A DNA stretch of 64,000 bases from Novispirillum itersonii subsp. itersonii ATCC 12639 (GTDB taxonomy: Bacteria; Pseudomonadota; Alphaproteobacteria; Rhodospirillales; Rhodospirillaceae). How positions within the stretch are numbered: position 1 is the stretch's first letter; each line of letters opens with the position of its first letter. The stretch is from assembly GCF_000381985.1 (NCBI RefSeq), contig NZ_KB907338.1, forward strand, positions 1-64,000. The letters are read 5' to 3'. Shown piece by piece: positions 43,848 to 52,483 of this stretch. The notes under the pieces were generated by a model. That model was not told the DNA's origin and searched no databases. It worked only from the letters and a program-made list of their open reading frames with translations. Made by a program: the position numbers and the translations under genes.

Positions 43848-45846
43848 ATGAGTGACTTTGCCGGTCTCTGGCGGCTGGATGGTCAGCCGGTTGACAGATA
43901 CGATATTGACAGGCTGACGCAGGGGATGGACGCCCGGGGCATCGCCCCGGCCCGGGTCTGGCGACAGGGTGCGTTTGCGCTGGTCCACCGCCAGCACGTT
44001 TTCACGCCTGAAGATGCGCAGGAAAAAATGCCGCTGGAAGGGCCGTCCGGCGGCATTCTGGCTGCCGATGTCAGGCTGGATAACCGGGGGGAGCTGGCCG
44101 ACAGGCTGGGCCTTTCCGGCGCGGCGGCGGCTGTGCCCGACGGGGCATTGGTGCTGAAGGCGCTGGAACGCTGGGGCGGTGATGCCGTCACCCGCCTGTA
44201 CGGCGATTTTGCCTTTGCCCTGTGGCAGCCGGGATCCCGCACGCTGACGCTGGCGCGCGATCCTCTTCAGGGCCGGTCCCTGTTTATCCACCACGGCCCG
44301 AAGGTCATCGCCTTTGCCACCCGGCTGCGGCCCCTGCTTGCCCTGCCCGATGTGCCGCGCGAGATCGACGGGATGGCGGTCGCTGACCGCCTGATCCTGA
44401 ACACCGCCGACAGCGGGCAGACCCTGTATACGGCAATCCGCCGGGTGCCGCAGGGGCATATCCTGACGATAACGCCGGAGCGGGCGGTGCAGCGGTGCTG
44501 GTGGTCGATGCCCCGGCCGGGCACCCTGCGCTTTGCCAGCCATGCGGAAACGGTCGATGCCCCGGCCGGGCACCCTGCGCTTTGCCAGCCATGCGGAAAC
44601 GGTCGAGGCGGCGACCGAGGTGGTTGACCGCGCGGTTGCGGCCTCGGTGCGGGCGGTGGGGCCGGTCGGCACCTGCCTGACCGGCGGGCTGGACAGCAGC
44701 ACGGTGACCCTGTTCGCCCGCCGCTATGTCGATCCTGACCGGCTGTTTGCCCTGACCCGGGTGCCCGGTGGCCCGGTGCCGCCGGATGAGGACGGGCATT
44801 ATTATGACGAATCCGGGCGGGCCGCTGCCTTTGCCGCCCGGCAGCCGGGCCTGCTGTGGCACACGGTCGGCGACGACGGGCAGGACTGGGGCGAGAGGAA
44901 CCGGGCGCGGTGGCATCTGTCTTCGGGGATGCCCGCCGACAACCGCGTCAACGGGGCCTGGTTCCTGCCGCTGTTCCGCTTTATGGCGGAGCGGGGCGGG
45001 CGGGTGATTCTGGGCGGTGGCGGCGGCAATTTTCTGTACAGCTATCATGGCGGCGCGGTGGAGCTGTCGCTGCTGCGGCAGGGGCGGATCTGGGCGCTGC
45101 TGCGGCACCTGTATCAGCGCGAGAAACACGCACCGCTCGGGCTTCTTCCGCTGATCCGCAACCGGTTTTTCGCCCCCTGCGAGCCGTGGAGGCTGCGCAG
45201 CTGGCGCCGGGGCTGGCCGGGCCTGCCGTGGGGGTTCTTCTCCGCCCTTAATCCGTCTTTTGCGGCTGAGGTGAAGATGCGGGACCGTCTGGATCTGGAC
45301 CGTTACCGGATCCGGACCGGGGTACAGGTCCCCTCCGCCCACGCCTCGCGGTGTTGGTTTCATGGCGATGAGGCGATCGGCCAGTGGATGGTTGAGTACC
45401 GGGCCCTGCATGGCATGGACTGGCGCGACCCGCTGGGCAGCCGCTGGAGCACGGAGTTTTTTGCGGCCCTACCGCAGGAAGCTTTTGTTCACAACGGAGT
45501 GACGCGGGCGATTGCCCGGTCGATTCTGGCCCCGCATCTGCCGGAAGATATGCAGCGGGACCGCAGGACCGGGCGCCAGCTTGGCGACTGGTACACCATT
45601 CTCAGTGCCGAGAGACCGGCGATGCTGGCCGCGCTGGAACGGCTGAAGGCATCGCCCGCTGCCAGCCGCCTGATTGACCTGCCCCGGCTGGAACGGCTGC
45701 TGCACACCTGGCCCGCCTCGGTGGCGGAGGCGGAGCGTCAGCGGCTGGACTACAGCTTTGTGCTGACCCGGGGGCTGGAAACCGCCGAGTTTCTGGCGTG
45801 GCAGGACAGCAGCAATCACGGATCATCCGGCCCCCTGCCAGAATAG
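43848..45846 (+). pseudogene. Lasso cyclase (asparagine synthetase-like), frameshifted by a 49-bp duplication
   Basis: The N-terminal glutaminase-like half (from MSDFAGLWRLDG, no catalytic Cys2, as in lasso cyclases) reads from 43848 to a stop at 44627. The synthetase half (GTCLTGGLDSSTVTLFARR with the PPi loop) is in another frame ending at 45846. Removing one copy of the 49-bp repeat at 44503-44600 joins them exactly (WSMPRPGTLRFASHAETVEAATEVV) into a 649-residue protein of normal length. The C-terminal half might restart at 44542 or 44557. It is the ATP-dependent macrolactam-forming enzyme of the cluster; as it stands it is probably inactive or switched off. Confidence 0.9.
44503..44606. 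repeat. 49-bp exact tandem duplication inside the lasso cyclase gene
   Basis: The sequence beginning GGTCGATGCCCCGGCCGGGC at 44503 repeats exactly at 44552, and the first six bases of a third copy follow at 44601. The period of 49 is one more than a multiple of three, so the extra copy shifts the reading frame. Confidence 0.97.
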
Positions 45847-46273
45847 TCCTGCCAAAATGACCCTCTGAGAATGACCCTCTGAGAAGACTTCAGGGGCAGG
45901 CTGTTTTTTTCGCCGGGTTTTGTCCGCTGCCGCGTATCAGACTTCGGAAGGCGTCTCTCTCCGGTTGCCCTGCCCGCGCCGGAGACCGCCCCGATGCCCT
46001 TCCGCATCCGGTCTGTGGTCTGCCCCCCGACAGGCAGCCCATGGGCCGGGCCGGATCACGCTGACCGTCCGCGCCCCACAGAACACCCGGTGGAATGTCC
46101 CCCCAAAAGCCTTCCGGCGGGTTTAGTGGACTGGTCAGAAACTGTGAAACCGGCCATGTCCGGCAGTCCGGTTCCGGGGTATAGACCCGTCAGGATCCGG
46201 CTGCCGGGCATGTCTGTTCTGTCCCGGCGGATCCGGCCTGCTGACCGCGACCGCTTTGGGGGAACACCCGGCC
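45847..46273. other. Intergenic region after lasso cyclase
   Basis: 427 bp without a gene I can support. It starts with two exact 14-bp tandem copies of ATGACCCTCTGAGA (45857-45884). A short plus-strand frame from 45920 has no domain features. No B2-type peptidase lies here. Confidence 0.55.
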
Positions 46274-46897
46274 ATGGAATGTCCTGCCGCCTTCCGTTTT
46301 GATGCTCTGGCCGACCAGCACGCCCTGATGGCGGCAACCGGTCTGGCCACCTTTATCACCCATGGGGACGATGGCCTGCTGGCGACCCCGCTGCCGCTGC
46401 TGCTGGCGGCGGAGGAAGGGCCGTTCGGCACCCTGTACGGCCACGTCGCCCGCAACAACCGGCAGGCGCGGATCGCGCCGGGCACCGGGGCGCTGGCGGT
46501 GTTTATGGGGCCGGATGCCTATGTCACGCCGTCGTGGTATCCGTCAAAGGCTGAGCACGGGCAGGCGGTGCCGACCTGGAACTATGTCACCGTGCAGGCG
46601 TGGGGCACCCCGGAGTTTTTTGACGACCCGGACCGGCTGCGGGCGGTGGTCAGCGGCCTGACCGACCGCCATGAGCAGGGCCGCGCCGCCCCGTGGTCGG
46701 TTGATGATGCCCCGGCCCCGTTTCTGGCGGCGATGCTGAAGGGAATCATCGGCGTCCGGATGCCGCTGACCCGGATTGAAGGCAAACGCAAGATGAGCCA
46801 GAACCGCCCGGCCCCCGACCGCGCCGGGGTGGCGGCGGGCCTGCGGCAGGACGGGCGGCCCGATGTCGCGGCGCTGGTGCGGGCGGCAGCCCCCTGA
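46274..46897 (+). CDS. PaiB-like FMN-binding protein
   Basis: A 207-residue split-barrel flavin-binding protein of the PaiB family (ATFITHGDDGLLATPLPLLL, GHVARNNRQAR, PSWYPSKAEHGQAVPTWNY, and IVGVRMPLTRIEGKRKMSQNR-like C-terminal block). PaiB was described as a negative transcriptional regulator in Bacillus, but the fold suggests a flavin-reductase-like enzyme. The likely start is ATG 46274. No operon partner is evident. Confidence 0.9.
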   Translation: MECPAAFRFDALADQHALMAATGLATFITHGDDGLLATPLPLLLAAEEGPFGTLYGHVARNNRQARIAPGTGALAVFMGPDAYVTPSWYPSKAEHGQAVPTWNYVTVQAWGTPEFFDDPDRLRAVVSGLTDRHEQGRAAPWSVDDAPAPFLAAMLKGIIGVRMPLTRIEGKRKMSQNRPAPDRAGVAAGLRQDGRPDVAALVRAAAP

Positions 46898-46908
46898 CAG
46901 CAAAAAAA

Positions 46909-46934
46909 GCCCCGCCCCGGTGAGGGGGCAGGGC
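46909..46934 (-). terminator. Terminator for the DUF2076 gene (minus strand)
   Basis: GCCCCGCCCC pairs with GGGGCAGGGC (one mismatch) around GGTGAG. On the minus strand it runs into TTTTTTT. It lies about 250 bp beyond the stop of the DUF2076 gene and just after the convergent PaiB-like gene. Confidence 0.65.
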
Positions 46935-47182
46935 CAAGGCGGAGTAAGGAGCAGGAAAAAGCAAGGGCCCACCCTGCCGGAACGGGAAGGGGCAGGGTGT
47001 GGGAAGGAACCGGCTCCCGCGTGGGGCGGGGGAGCCGGACCGGGTCACGGAAGAAACCCGGCACCGGGCCTGAAGGAGGGAGTCAGCACCGCCGGAATGA
47101 CAGGGAAGGCGGTGCCGGATCGGGGTCTCCCCCCTCCCCCTCCGGCGGGGCCGGTGGGGGCGGTGGTGCCGGGGAAGAGATC

Positions 47183-47737
47183 TTAAAAGAACTCTTCATC
47201 CCCGCCGAAATCGGCAAAGGCGTCTTCTTCCGGGGCCGGTTCAGGGGCAGGGGCGGGCTCTTCCGCCGCCTGCGCATCGTTGCCGCCGGTGATCATATCA
47301 GCCAGCATATTGCCAAGGATCAGACCCCCGGCGACGCCCATGGCGGTCTGCAGGGCACCGGCCATAAAGCTGCCGCGCGGGGCCTGCTGGAACGGCTGCA
47401 TCCCCTGCGACAGCGCCGCGCCGGGGCGCTGCGCGCCGGGGCCGTAGGCCGGGGTCTGCGGGCGCGGGCCGCCGAACAGGCTGCCGAGGAAGCCGCCACC
47501 GGCAGCGGGGCGGCTGGCCAGTTCGCGTTCCAGCTCCTCAACCCGGGCGGACAGGGACTGAAGGGCGTTTTCCTGCACCAGCAGGGCCTGCGCCATGTAA
47601 TACGGGGCTGCGGGCTGGCGGGTCAGGGTATCACGGATATGGGCCTCGGCGGCGGTGTCGCGCGGCGGGCTTCCGGCTTCGGCCTGACGCAGGCGGTCGA
47701 AGAGTCCGTCAATGGCGGCTTTGTCGTTGTGGTCCAT
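47183..47737 (-). CDS. DUF2076 family protein
   Basis: A 184-residue protein. The N-terminal helical part (DHNDKAAIDGLFDRLRQAEA ... AEAHIRDTLTRQPAAPYYMAQALLVQE) and a coiled coil are followed by a Gly/Pro-rich linker with GGGFLGSLFGG, a hydrophobic Gly-rich segment (GALQTAMGVAGGLILGNMLADMI) and an acidic tail (EEDAFADFGGDEEFF). This is the standard layout of DUF2076, common in alphaproteobacteria, of unknown and possibly periplasmic or membrane-associated function. The ribosome site is weak. Confidence 0.9.
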   Translation of the reverse strand: MDHNDKAAIDGLFDRLRQAEAGSPPRDTAAEAHIRDTLTRQPAAPYYMAQALLVQENALQSLSARVEELERELASRPAAGGGFLGSLFGGPRPQTPAYGPGAQRPGAALSQGMQPFQQAPRGSFMAGALQTAMGVAGGLILGNMLADMITGGNDAQAAEEPAPAPEPAPEEDAFADFGGDEEFF

Positions 47738-48058
47738 GGCGAGAATGTGATCCCGATAAGGTGTGTCTATGCCATGGATGTAAGAGGCGCGTCTCCGGGC
47801 GCAAGGGCATTCGCGAAATAATTTTCATCCGTTTCGCGATTTTTTCTGGGGTGCAGGGGGTCAAGGGGACCGGGCGTAGGCGACAGGGGAGCGGGTTAGG
47901 CTTCGTCTAATAAAAAATTAGTAAAATCAATAAGATAACTTTATATTATATAAGTATTATAATAAAACTATATGAGCCATCATGATTACGATGGCTATGT
48001 TGTCAGGGGGGCAGTAAGCGTGGTATCCCCGATATGAGCGGGTGACAGGGTGCCGGGG
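47738..48058. other. AT-rich promoter region upstream of TRAP-type binding protein
   Basis: About 320 bp. From 47900 to 47975 the sequence is very AT-rich (TAATAAAAAATTAGTAAAATC, then TTATATTATATAAG), in strong contrast with its surroundings. A hairpin with AGCCATC / GATGGCT arms lies at 47975-47996. Probably a promoter with UP-element-like sequence. Confidence 0.6.
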
Positions 48059-49042
48059 ATGGGTTTTTTTATTTCTATACTTACGGTTCTGTGCGTCCTC
48101 TCGCTGCCTGTCCGCGCGGCGGAGCTGATGGTCTCAACCGAAAACACGCCGGATCATCCGCAGACGCAGTTTCTGGACCGCTTTGTCCAGACCGTCGGCC
48201 CGGCCCTGATGCCCCACAGTCTGACCCTGAAGCATTCTGCCGAGGCCGTGCGGGGCCGTGATGAGGCGGAAGCGCTGACAACCGCCCGCATTGCGTTCGC
48301 GGCCCCCGGACTCTGGAACCTTGATGCCCATCAGCCGGATCTGAATGCGCTGCTGCTGCCGTCCCTGATGGGGCGTGACCCCCATACGCTGGCCGGGCTG
48401 GTTGACGGGCCGCTGGGGGCACTGCTGAGCAGAAAGCTGATGCAGTCGCTGGATGTGGTGGTGATCGGGCGGTGGCTGGATCTGGGGCCGGTTCACGTCT
48501 TTACGGTCAGCAGGCCGGTCAGCCGCTTTGCCGATCTGCAGGGCCTGCGCATCCGCTACGCTGGCGGGGCGATGAATGAGATGCTGCTGAAGGCGCTGGG
48601 GGCGGTGCCGGTGCTGGTGCCGTGGCCGGATGTGCCGGAGGCCCTGCGCTCAGGCCGGGTGGATGGCATCCTGACGACGCCGACCACGGTGGTCAGCGGG
48701 CGCCTGTGGCAATCAGGGCTGCGGCACGGTTTTCTGGCCGGGGTCAGCTATTCGTTTTTCATCCCGATGGCCTCGCGCAGTGTCTGGACCCGCCTGACCC
48801 CGGCCCAGCAGGCGGCGGTCCGTGCCGGGTGGGATGATGCGGTTGAGGCCGGGCGCGAAGAGGCCCGCGCCAGTCAGGATCAGGCGCAGCAGCGGTTGCA
48901 GGGGGCCGGGATGAGCCTGCAGAGCCCCTCTGCCGGGGATCTGGCCGCCACGCGGGCGATGCTGGTGGTGCAGCAGCCCGCCCTTATCGCCGCGGTGGGG
49001 ATTTCGGCCGATGTGCAGGCCGCCGTGCCGGGGGGAGAGTAA
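48059..49042 (+). CDS. TRAP-type C4-dicarboxylate binding protein (DctP-like)
   Basis: A 327-residue periplasmic protein with signal peptide (FFISILTVLCVLSLPVRA). Class features include STENTPDHPQTQFLDRFVQ, FADLQGLRIRYAGGAMNEMLLKALGA (the Arg typical of carboxylate binding), VDGILTTPTTVVSGRLW and YSFFIPMASRSVW. No TRAP membrane subunits follow; instead a split PAS-GGDEF cyclase gene begins 3 bp later. It may therefore be a ligand sensor for that cyclase. ATG 48059 is preferred over GTG 48050. Confidence 0.87.
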   Translation: MGFFISILTVLCVLSLPVRAAELMVSTENTPDHPQTQFLDRFVQTVGPALMPHSLTLKHSAEAVRGRDEAEALTTARIAFAAPGLWNLDAHQPDLNALLLPSLMGRDPHTLAGLVDGPLGALLSRKLMQSLDVVVIGRWLDLGPVHVFTVSRPVSRFADLQGLRIRYAGGAMNEMLLKALGAVPVLVPWPDVPEALRSGRVDGILTTPTTVVSGRLWQSGLRHGFLAGVSYSFFIPMASRSVWTRLTPAQQAAVRAGWDDAVEAGREEARASQDQAQQRLQGAGMSLQSPSAGDLAATRAMLVVQQPALIAAVGISADVQAAVPGGE

Positions 49043-49045
49043 GGG

Positions 49046-50972
49046 ATGGGACCGCTCCGCAGGAAAGGCAACGGCAACCGCATCGTGGTGTTAAGCGTGG
49101 CGCTGTCGACGCTGCTGATGCTGGGGGTGATTGCCGCCCTGTTTGTGCCGACGGTGCTGGAACACCGCCGGGCGGTGGCTTTGGGCACCGAGCGGACGGG
49201 GCTGGCGGCGGCAGGCTATGCCGAGCGGGTCGCCTCGCTGCTGGGCCGGGCCGACCAGCTGGCGATATCGGCGGCGCGGCTGGGCGAGGTTTCCGGGCCG
49301 GGGGAAGGCTATGCCCTGCTGCGCGAGACCTTACAGCGGGATGCGCGCTGGAGTGGGGCGCTTGATGGCTATGTCGCGGTGTCCCCGTCCGGGGAGATTC
49401 TGGATCAGTTCCTGAAAGGGCGGACCGACATGCGGGCCTTTTCCGGTCCGGCGGTGGTGGCCCGCACGCGGGATCACTGGTCCGGCCCGGTGGTGCGGAT
49501 TGCCAGACCGATCGGACGGCAGGCGTGGTTTCTGGCGGTGGAGCGCGGGACCTGGACGGAAGAGGGGGCCTTTAACGGTGCCGGGGTGGCCTTTCTGTCG
49601 CTGGAATCAGCGCTGCGGGAGGCGGTGGTCGGGCGGCTGTTCGACAATGCGCTGATCCGTCTTCAGACGCTGGAGGGGGCTTTGCTGTTTGAAAGCCGCA
49701 GCGGTGAGGGGGATGCCCGGGATGTCTGGGTCTCCGGCCCGCGTCAGAAGGCTTTTCTTGACCTGATGGCGCCCGACAGTCCGGCAGCGGTGGTTGCCGG
49801 GCGGCAGTTCGGGCTGTTTCTCGCCTCGCAGCGGGTGCCGGGCCTGCCGCTGATCATCTCGGTACAGATCCCGGAATGAGGTCTTTCTGCAGGATGTGGT
49901 CCGGGCGGAACAGACCGCTCTGGCGGTGGTCGGCGTCATGACGGTGCTGACCGCGCTGATTCTGACCCTGATCGTGCGGGACCGCGTCTGGCAGCGCCGG
50001 GCCGAACAGAAACTGCATGACGCCGAAGACCGGCTTCAGTTTGCCCTGTTTGCCGGTGGTCTGGGCCTGTGGGAACTGTGGTGCGATACCGGCCGTCTGG
50101 AGGTGATTGACCGCGCGGTGGCCGCCCTGGGGTATCGCCGGGGTCAGTGGCGCGATACGGTCCGCGCGGTGCTGCGGCGGATTCACCGTGATGACCGGCA
50201 GATCCTGCGCCGGAGCTGGCGGCAGATGCGCGACGGCGAGACTTCCCGCTGTCATGATGATATCCGGCTGCGGGCCGCTGACGGGCGCTGGATCTGGTAC
50301 CGGGTCGATGGCCGCATCGCCGAGCGCCGGGCCGACGGCACCCCGGTGCGGATGATCGGGGTGCTGCATGATATCAGTACCGAAAAAGGCCGCGAGGAAT
50401 CGCTGGCCTATGAAGCCACCCATGATCCGCTGCTGGGGCTGCTCAACCGCAAGGTCTTTGACGCGGCCTGTGCCGCCCCGTGCGGGCCGGGGGCCCCGGC
50501 GGGCATGATCGTGTTTGATATCGACCACTTTAAGGCGGTTAACGATACCTATGGCCATGCGGTGGGCGATGAGGTGCTGAAGACCGTGGCGGGCCGGGTG
50601 CGGTCTGCCCTGCGGGCTGAGGAAAGCGGGCAGCTGTTCCGCATCGGCGGGGAGGAATTTGTGCTGCTGCTGCCGGGGCAGGGCACGGTGGCGGTGGCGG
50701 CGGTTGCCGAGCGCCTGCGGCAGGCGGTGGGGGGCACCCCGATGCTGGCCGGGGGGCATACGCTACGGGTCACGGCCAGTTTCGGGGTCTGTGGCTCTGA
50801 CCGGATTGCCGGTGGCGTCATCCGCGATCTGTTCGGCTTTGCCGATGAGGCGCTGTACTGCGCCAAGGAGAACGGGCGGGATCAGGTGCAGTGCCACGGG
50901 GCCCCCGGCCCCCGTGAGGCGGCCGGGGCGGCCAGCCGCCCTCTTCCCGCAGAACCGGCGGCTGGCTGCTGA
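49046..50972 (+). pseudogene. Membrane sensor PAS-GGDEF diguanylate cyclase, split by a frameshift
   Basis: The first frame (49046-49879) encodes an N-terminal helix and a periplasmic sensor (about 270 residues), ending LIISVQIPE and a TGA. Reading one base on gives EVFLQDVVRAEQTALAVVGV, a second membrane helix, a PAS domain and an intact GGDEF domain (FRIGGEEFVLLLP) to 50972. Joined, the protein would be 641 residues with the normal TM-sensor-TM-PAS-GGDEF order. The break is therefore a single extra base near 49877. A sequencing error, recent mutation or +1 recoding at TGA are possible. No RxxD site precedes GGEEF. Confidence 0.85.
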
Positions 50973-51837
50973 TCCAGCGCAGAAACCGGGACCGCGCCGG
51001 ATGCGGGCTGCCGCTGCGGGCGGTGACCAGCCAGTACCCGGCCCCGGCCACCGCCGGGGTCTCCGGCAGGGCCGGGCGCAGCGCCCCGGCGGCCAGCAGG
51101 GCCGATAGCAGCGCCTGCCGCCCCATCGCCACCCCCAGCCCGTCCTGCGCCGCCTGCATCACCAGCGTGTAATCGGTCAGTTGCAGCCAGCGGGCGCCGG
51201 ACAGATCCAGCCCGCAGGCCCCGGCCCATGCCTGCCAGTCGCTTGGGCGCATGTTGGTCAGCAGGGTGTGGCGCAACAGGTCCTGCGGGGTGTGCAGGGC
51301 CGGGCCACGGGCGGCCAGCGCCGGGCTGATCACCGGGGCCAGCCGCTCCCGCAGCAGCAGCCGCGCCGTGCTGCCCGGCCACGGCCCGTCGCCGTAGCGG
51401 ATGGCGATATCGGCATCCCCCGCCGCCACATCGGCGACCGCCAGCGTGGAATTGACCTCAAGCTGTACCCCGGGGGCGCGGCGGGTCCAGTCCGGCAGCC
51501 GGGGCACCAGCCAGATCTGGGCGAAGGACGGCAGGACGCTCAGGCGCAGCGGGCGGACCGCCGCCGGGCGCAGGGCGGCGGTGGCGGCGGCCAGCCCGGC
51601 AAAGGCAGCGCGCACCGCATGGTAATAGCGTTCGCCGTCGGGGGTAAAGCTGACCCCCCGGGCATGGCGGAGAAACAGCGGCAGCCCGAGGTCGGCTTCC
51701 AGCCGGGCGATGTGGTGGCTGACCGCGCTCTGGCTTATCAGCAGATCCTCTCCAGCCCGGCGGAAGCTGAGGGTGCGGCCCACCGCCTCGAACGCGCGCA
51801 GGGCGGGCAGCGGCGGCAGGGTCGGGCTGTGGCGCAT
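50818..51837 (-). CDS. LysR-family regulator (GcvA-like)
   Basis: 339 residues with a winged HTH (LPALRAFEAVGRTLSFRRAG, ISQSAVSHHIARLEADLGLPLF) and a LysR effector domain with GcvA-type features (LRLSVLPSFAQIWLVPRLPDW, GDADIAIRYGDGPWPG). GGAGG lies seven bases before the ATG. The C-terminus is about 35-40 residues longer than usual and overlaps the convergent cyclase gene by 155 bp. It is divergent from the RidA-aminotransferase pair, 172 bp apart, and may regulate it. Confidence 0.92.
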   Translation of the reverse strand: MRHSPTLPPLPALRAFEAVGRTLSFRRAGEDLLISQSAVSHHIARLEADLGLPLFLRHARGVSFTPDGERYYHAVRAAFAGLAAATAALRPAAVRPLRLSVLPSFAQIWLVPRLPDWTRRAPGVQLEVNSTLAVADVAAGDADIAIRYGDGPWPGSTARLLLRERLAPVISPALAARGPALHTPQDLLRHTLLTNMRPSDWQAWAGACGLDLSGARWLQLTDYTLVMQAAQDGLGVAMGRQALLSALLAAGALRPALPETPAVAGAGYWLVTARSGSPHPARSRFLRWISSQPPVLREEGGWPPRPPHGGRGPRGTAPDPARSPWRSTAPHRQSRTDRG

Positions 51838-52009
51838 CGGCGGGCCTCCGGCCAAGAGGGGGGGGGAGGGGATCAGGGCACAGGGCAGGCTAACATGGGG
51901 GCACGGACATGAGCCAGATAGATCACTGCCCGCCGGATTTGAATTGGCGGCAGCCGGGGGGCCGGGGGCAGGATCGGGGCCTCTTTTCCTGCACACGGAT
52001 GGCGTTGTG

Positions 52010-52483
52010 ATGACCCTGATTGCGGATGCGGTGGCCGCCCTTGGCCTGACCCTGCCCCCGGCTTCGGCCCCGGTGGCGACCTATGTATCGACGGTGCGCA
52101 GCGGTGCCCTGCTGTATGTGTCCGGCCAGATCCCGATGGCGGACGGGCAACCGGCCTGTCTGGGCCGGATCGGCGATGGCCTGAGCGCGGCGGACGGGCT
52201 GCGGGCGGCACAGGCGGCGGCGCTGGGGGTGCTGGCGCAGGTGGCGGCGGCCACCGATGGCCGGGTGGCGTCGGTGCGGCAGGTGGTGAAGCTGGGGGTG
52301 TTTGTCGCCTGCACGCCGGACTTTACCGGCCAGCCGCAGGTGGCCAACGGGGCGTCTGACCTGATGGTGGCGGTGTTCGGGGATGCCGGGCGGCATACGC
52401 GGGCGGCTGTCGGGGTGGCGGCCCTGCCGCGCGGGGTGGCGGTTGAGGTCGATGCGGTGTTTGAGCTGGAGGCCGGGCAATGA
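52010..52483 (+). CDS. RidA/YjgF family protein
   Basis: A 157-residue RidA-like protein (SGALLYVSGQIPMADGQPAC, RAAQAAALGVLAQVAAATDG, VVKLGVFVACTPDFTGQPQVANGAS, RAAVGVAALPRGVAVEVDAV). RidA proteins hydrolyse reactive enamines and imines left by PLP enzymes. Its stop overlaps the start of a PLP aminotransferase gene (ATGA), so it probably clears that enzyme's intermediates. The ribosome site is weak. Confidence 0.93.
   Translation: MTLIADAVAALGLTLPPASAPVATYVSTVRSGALLYVSGQIPMADGQPACLGRIGDGLSAADGLRAAQAAALGVLAQVAAATDGRVASVRQVVKLGVFVACTPDFTGQPQVANGASDLMVAVFGDAGRHTRAAVGVAALPRGVAVEVDAVFELEAGQ

Noticed and set aside
44542-45846. Treating the C-terminal half of the lasso cyclase as an independent gene
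   Set aside because: Removing one 49-bp copy restores one normal-length protein exactly. A restart at 44542 or 44557 is possible but would lack the N-terminal domain.
45920-46302. Small plus-strand frames as a missing lasso B2 peptidase
   Set aside because: No Cys-His-Asp transglutaminase-like pattern, too short, and low-complexity.
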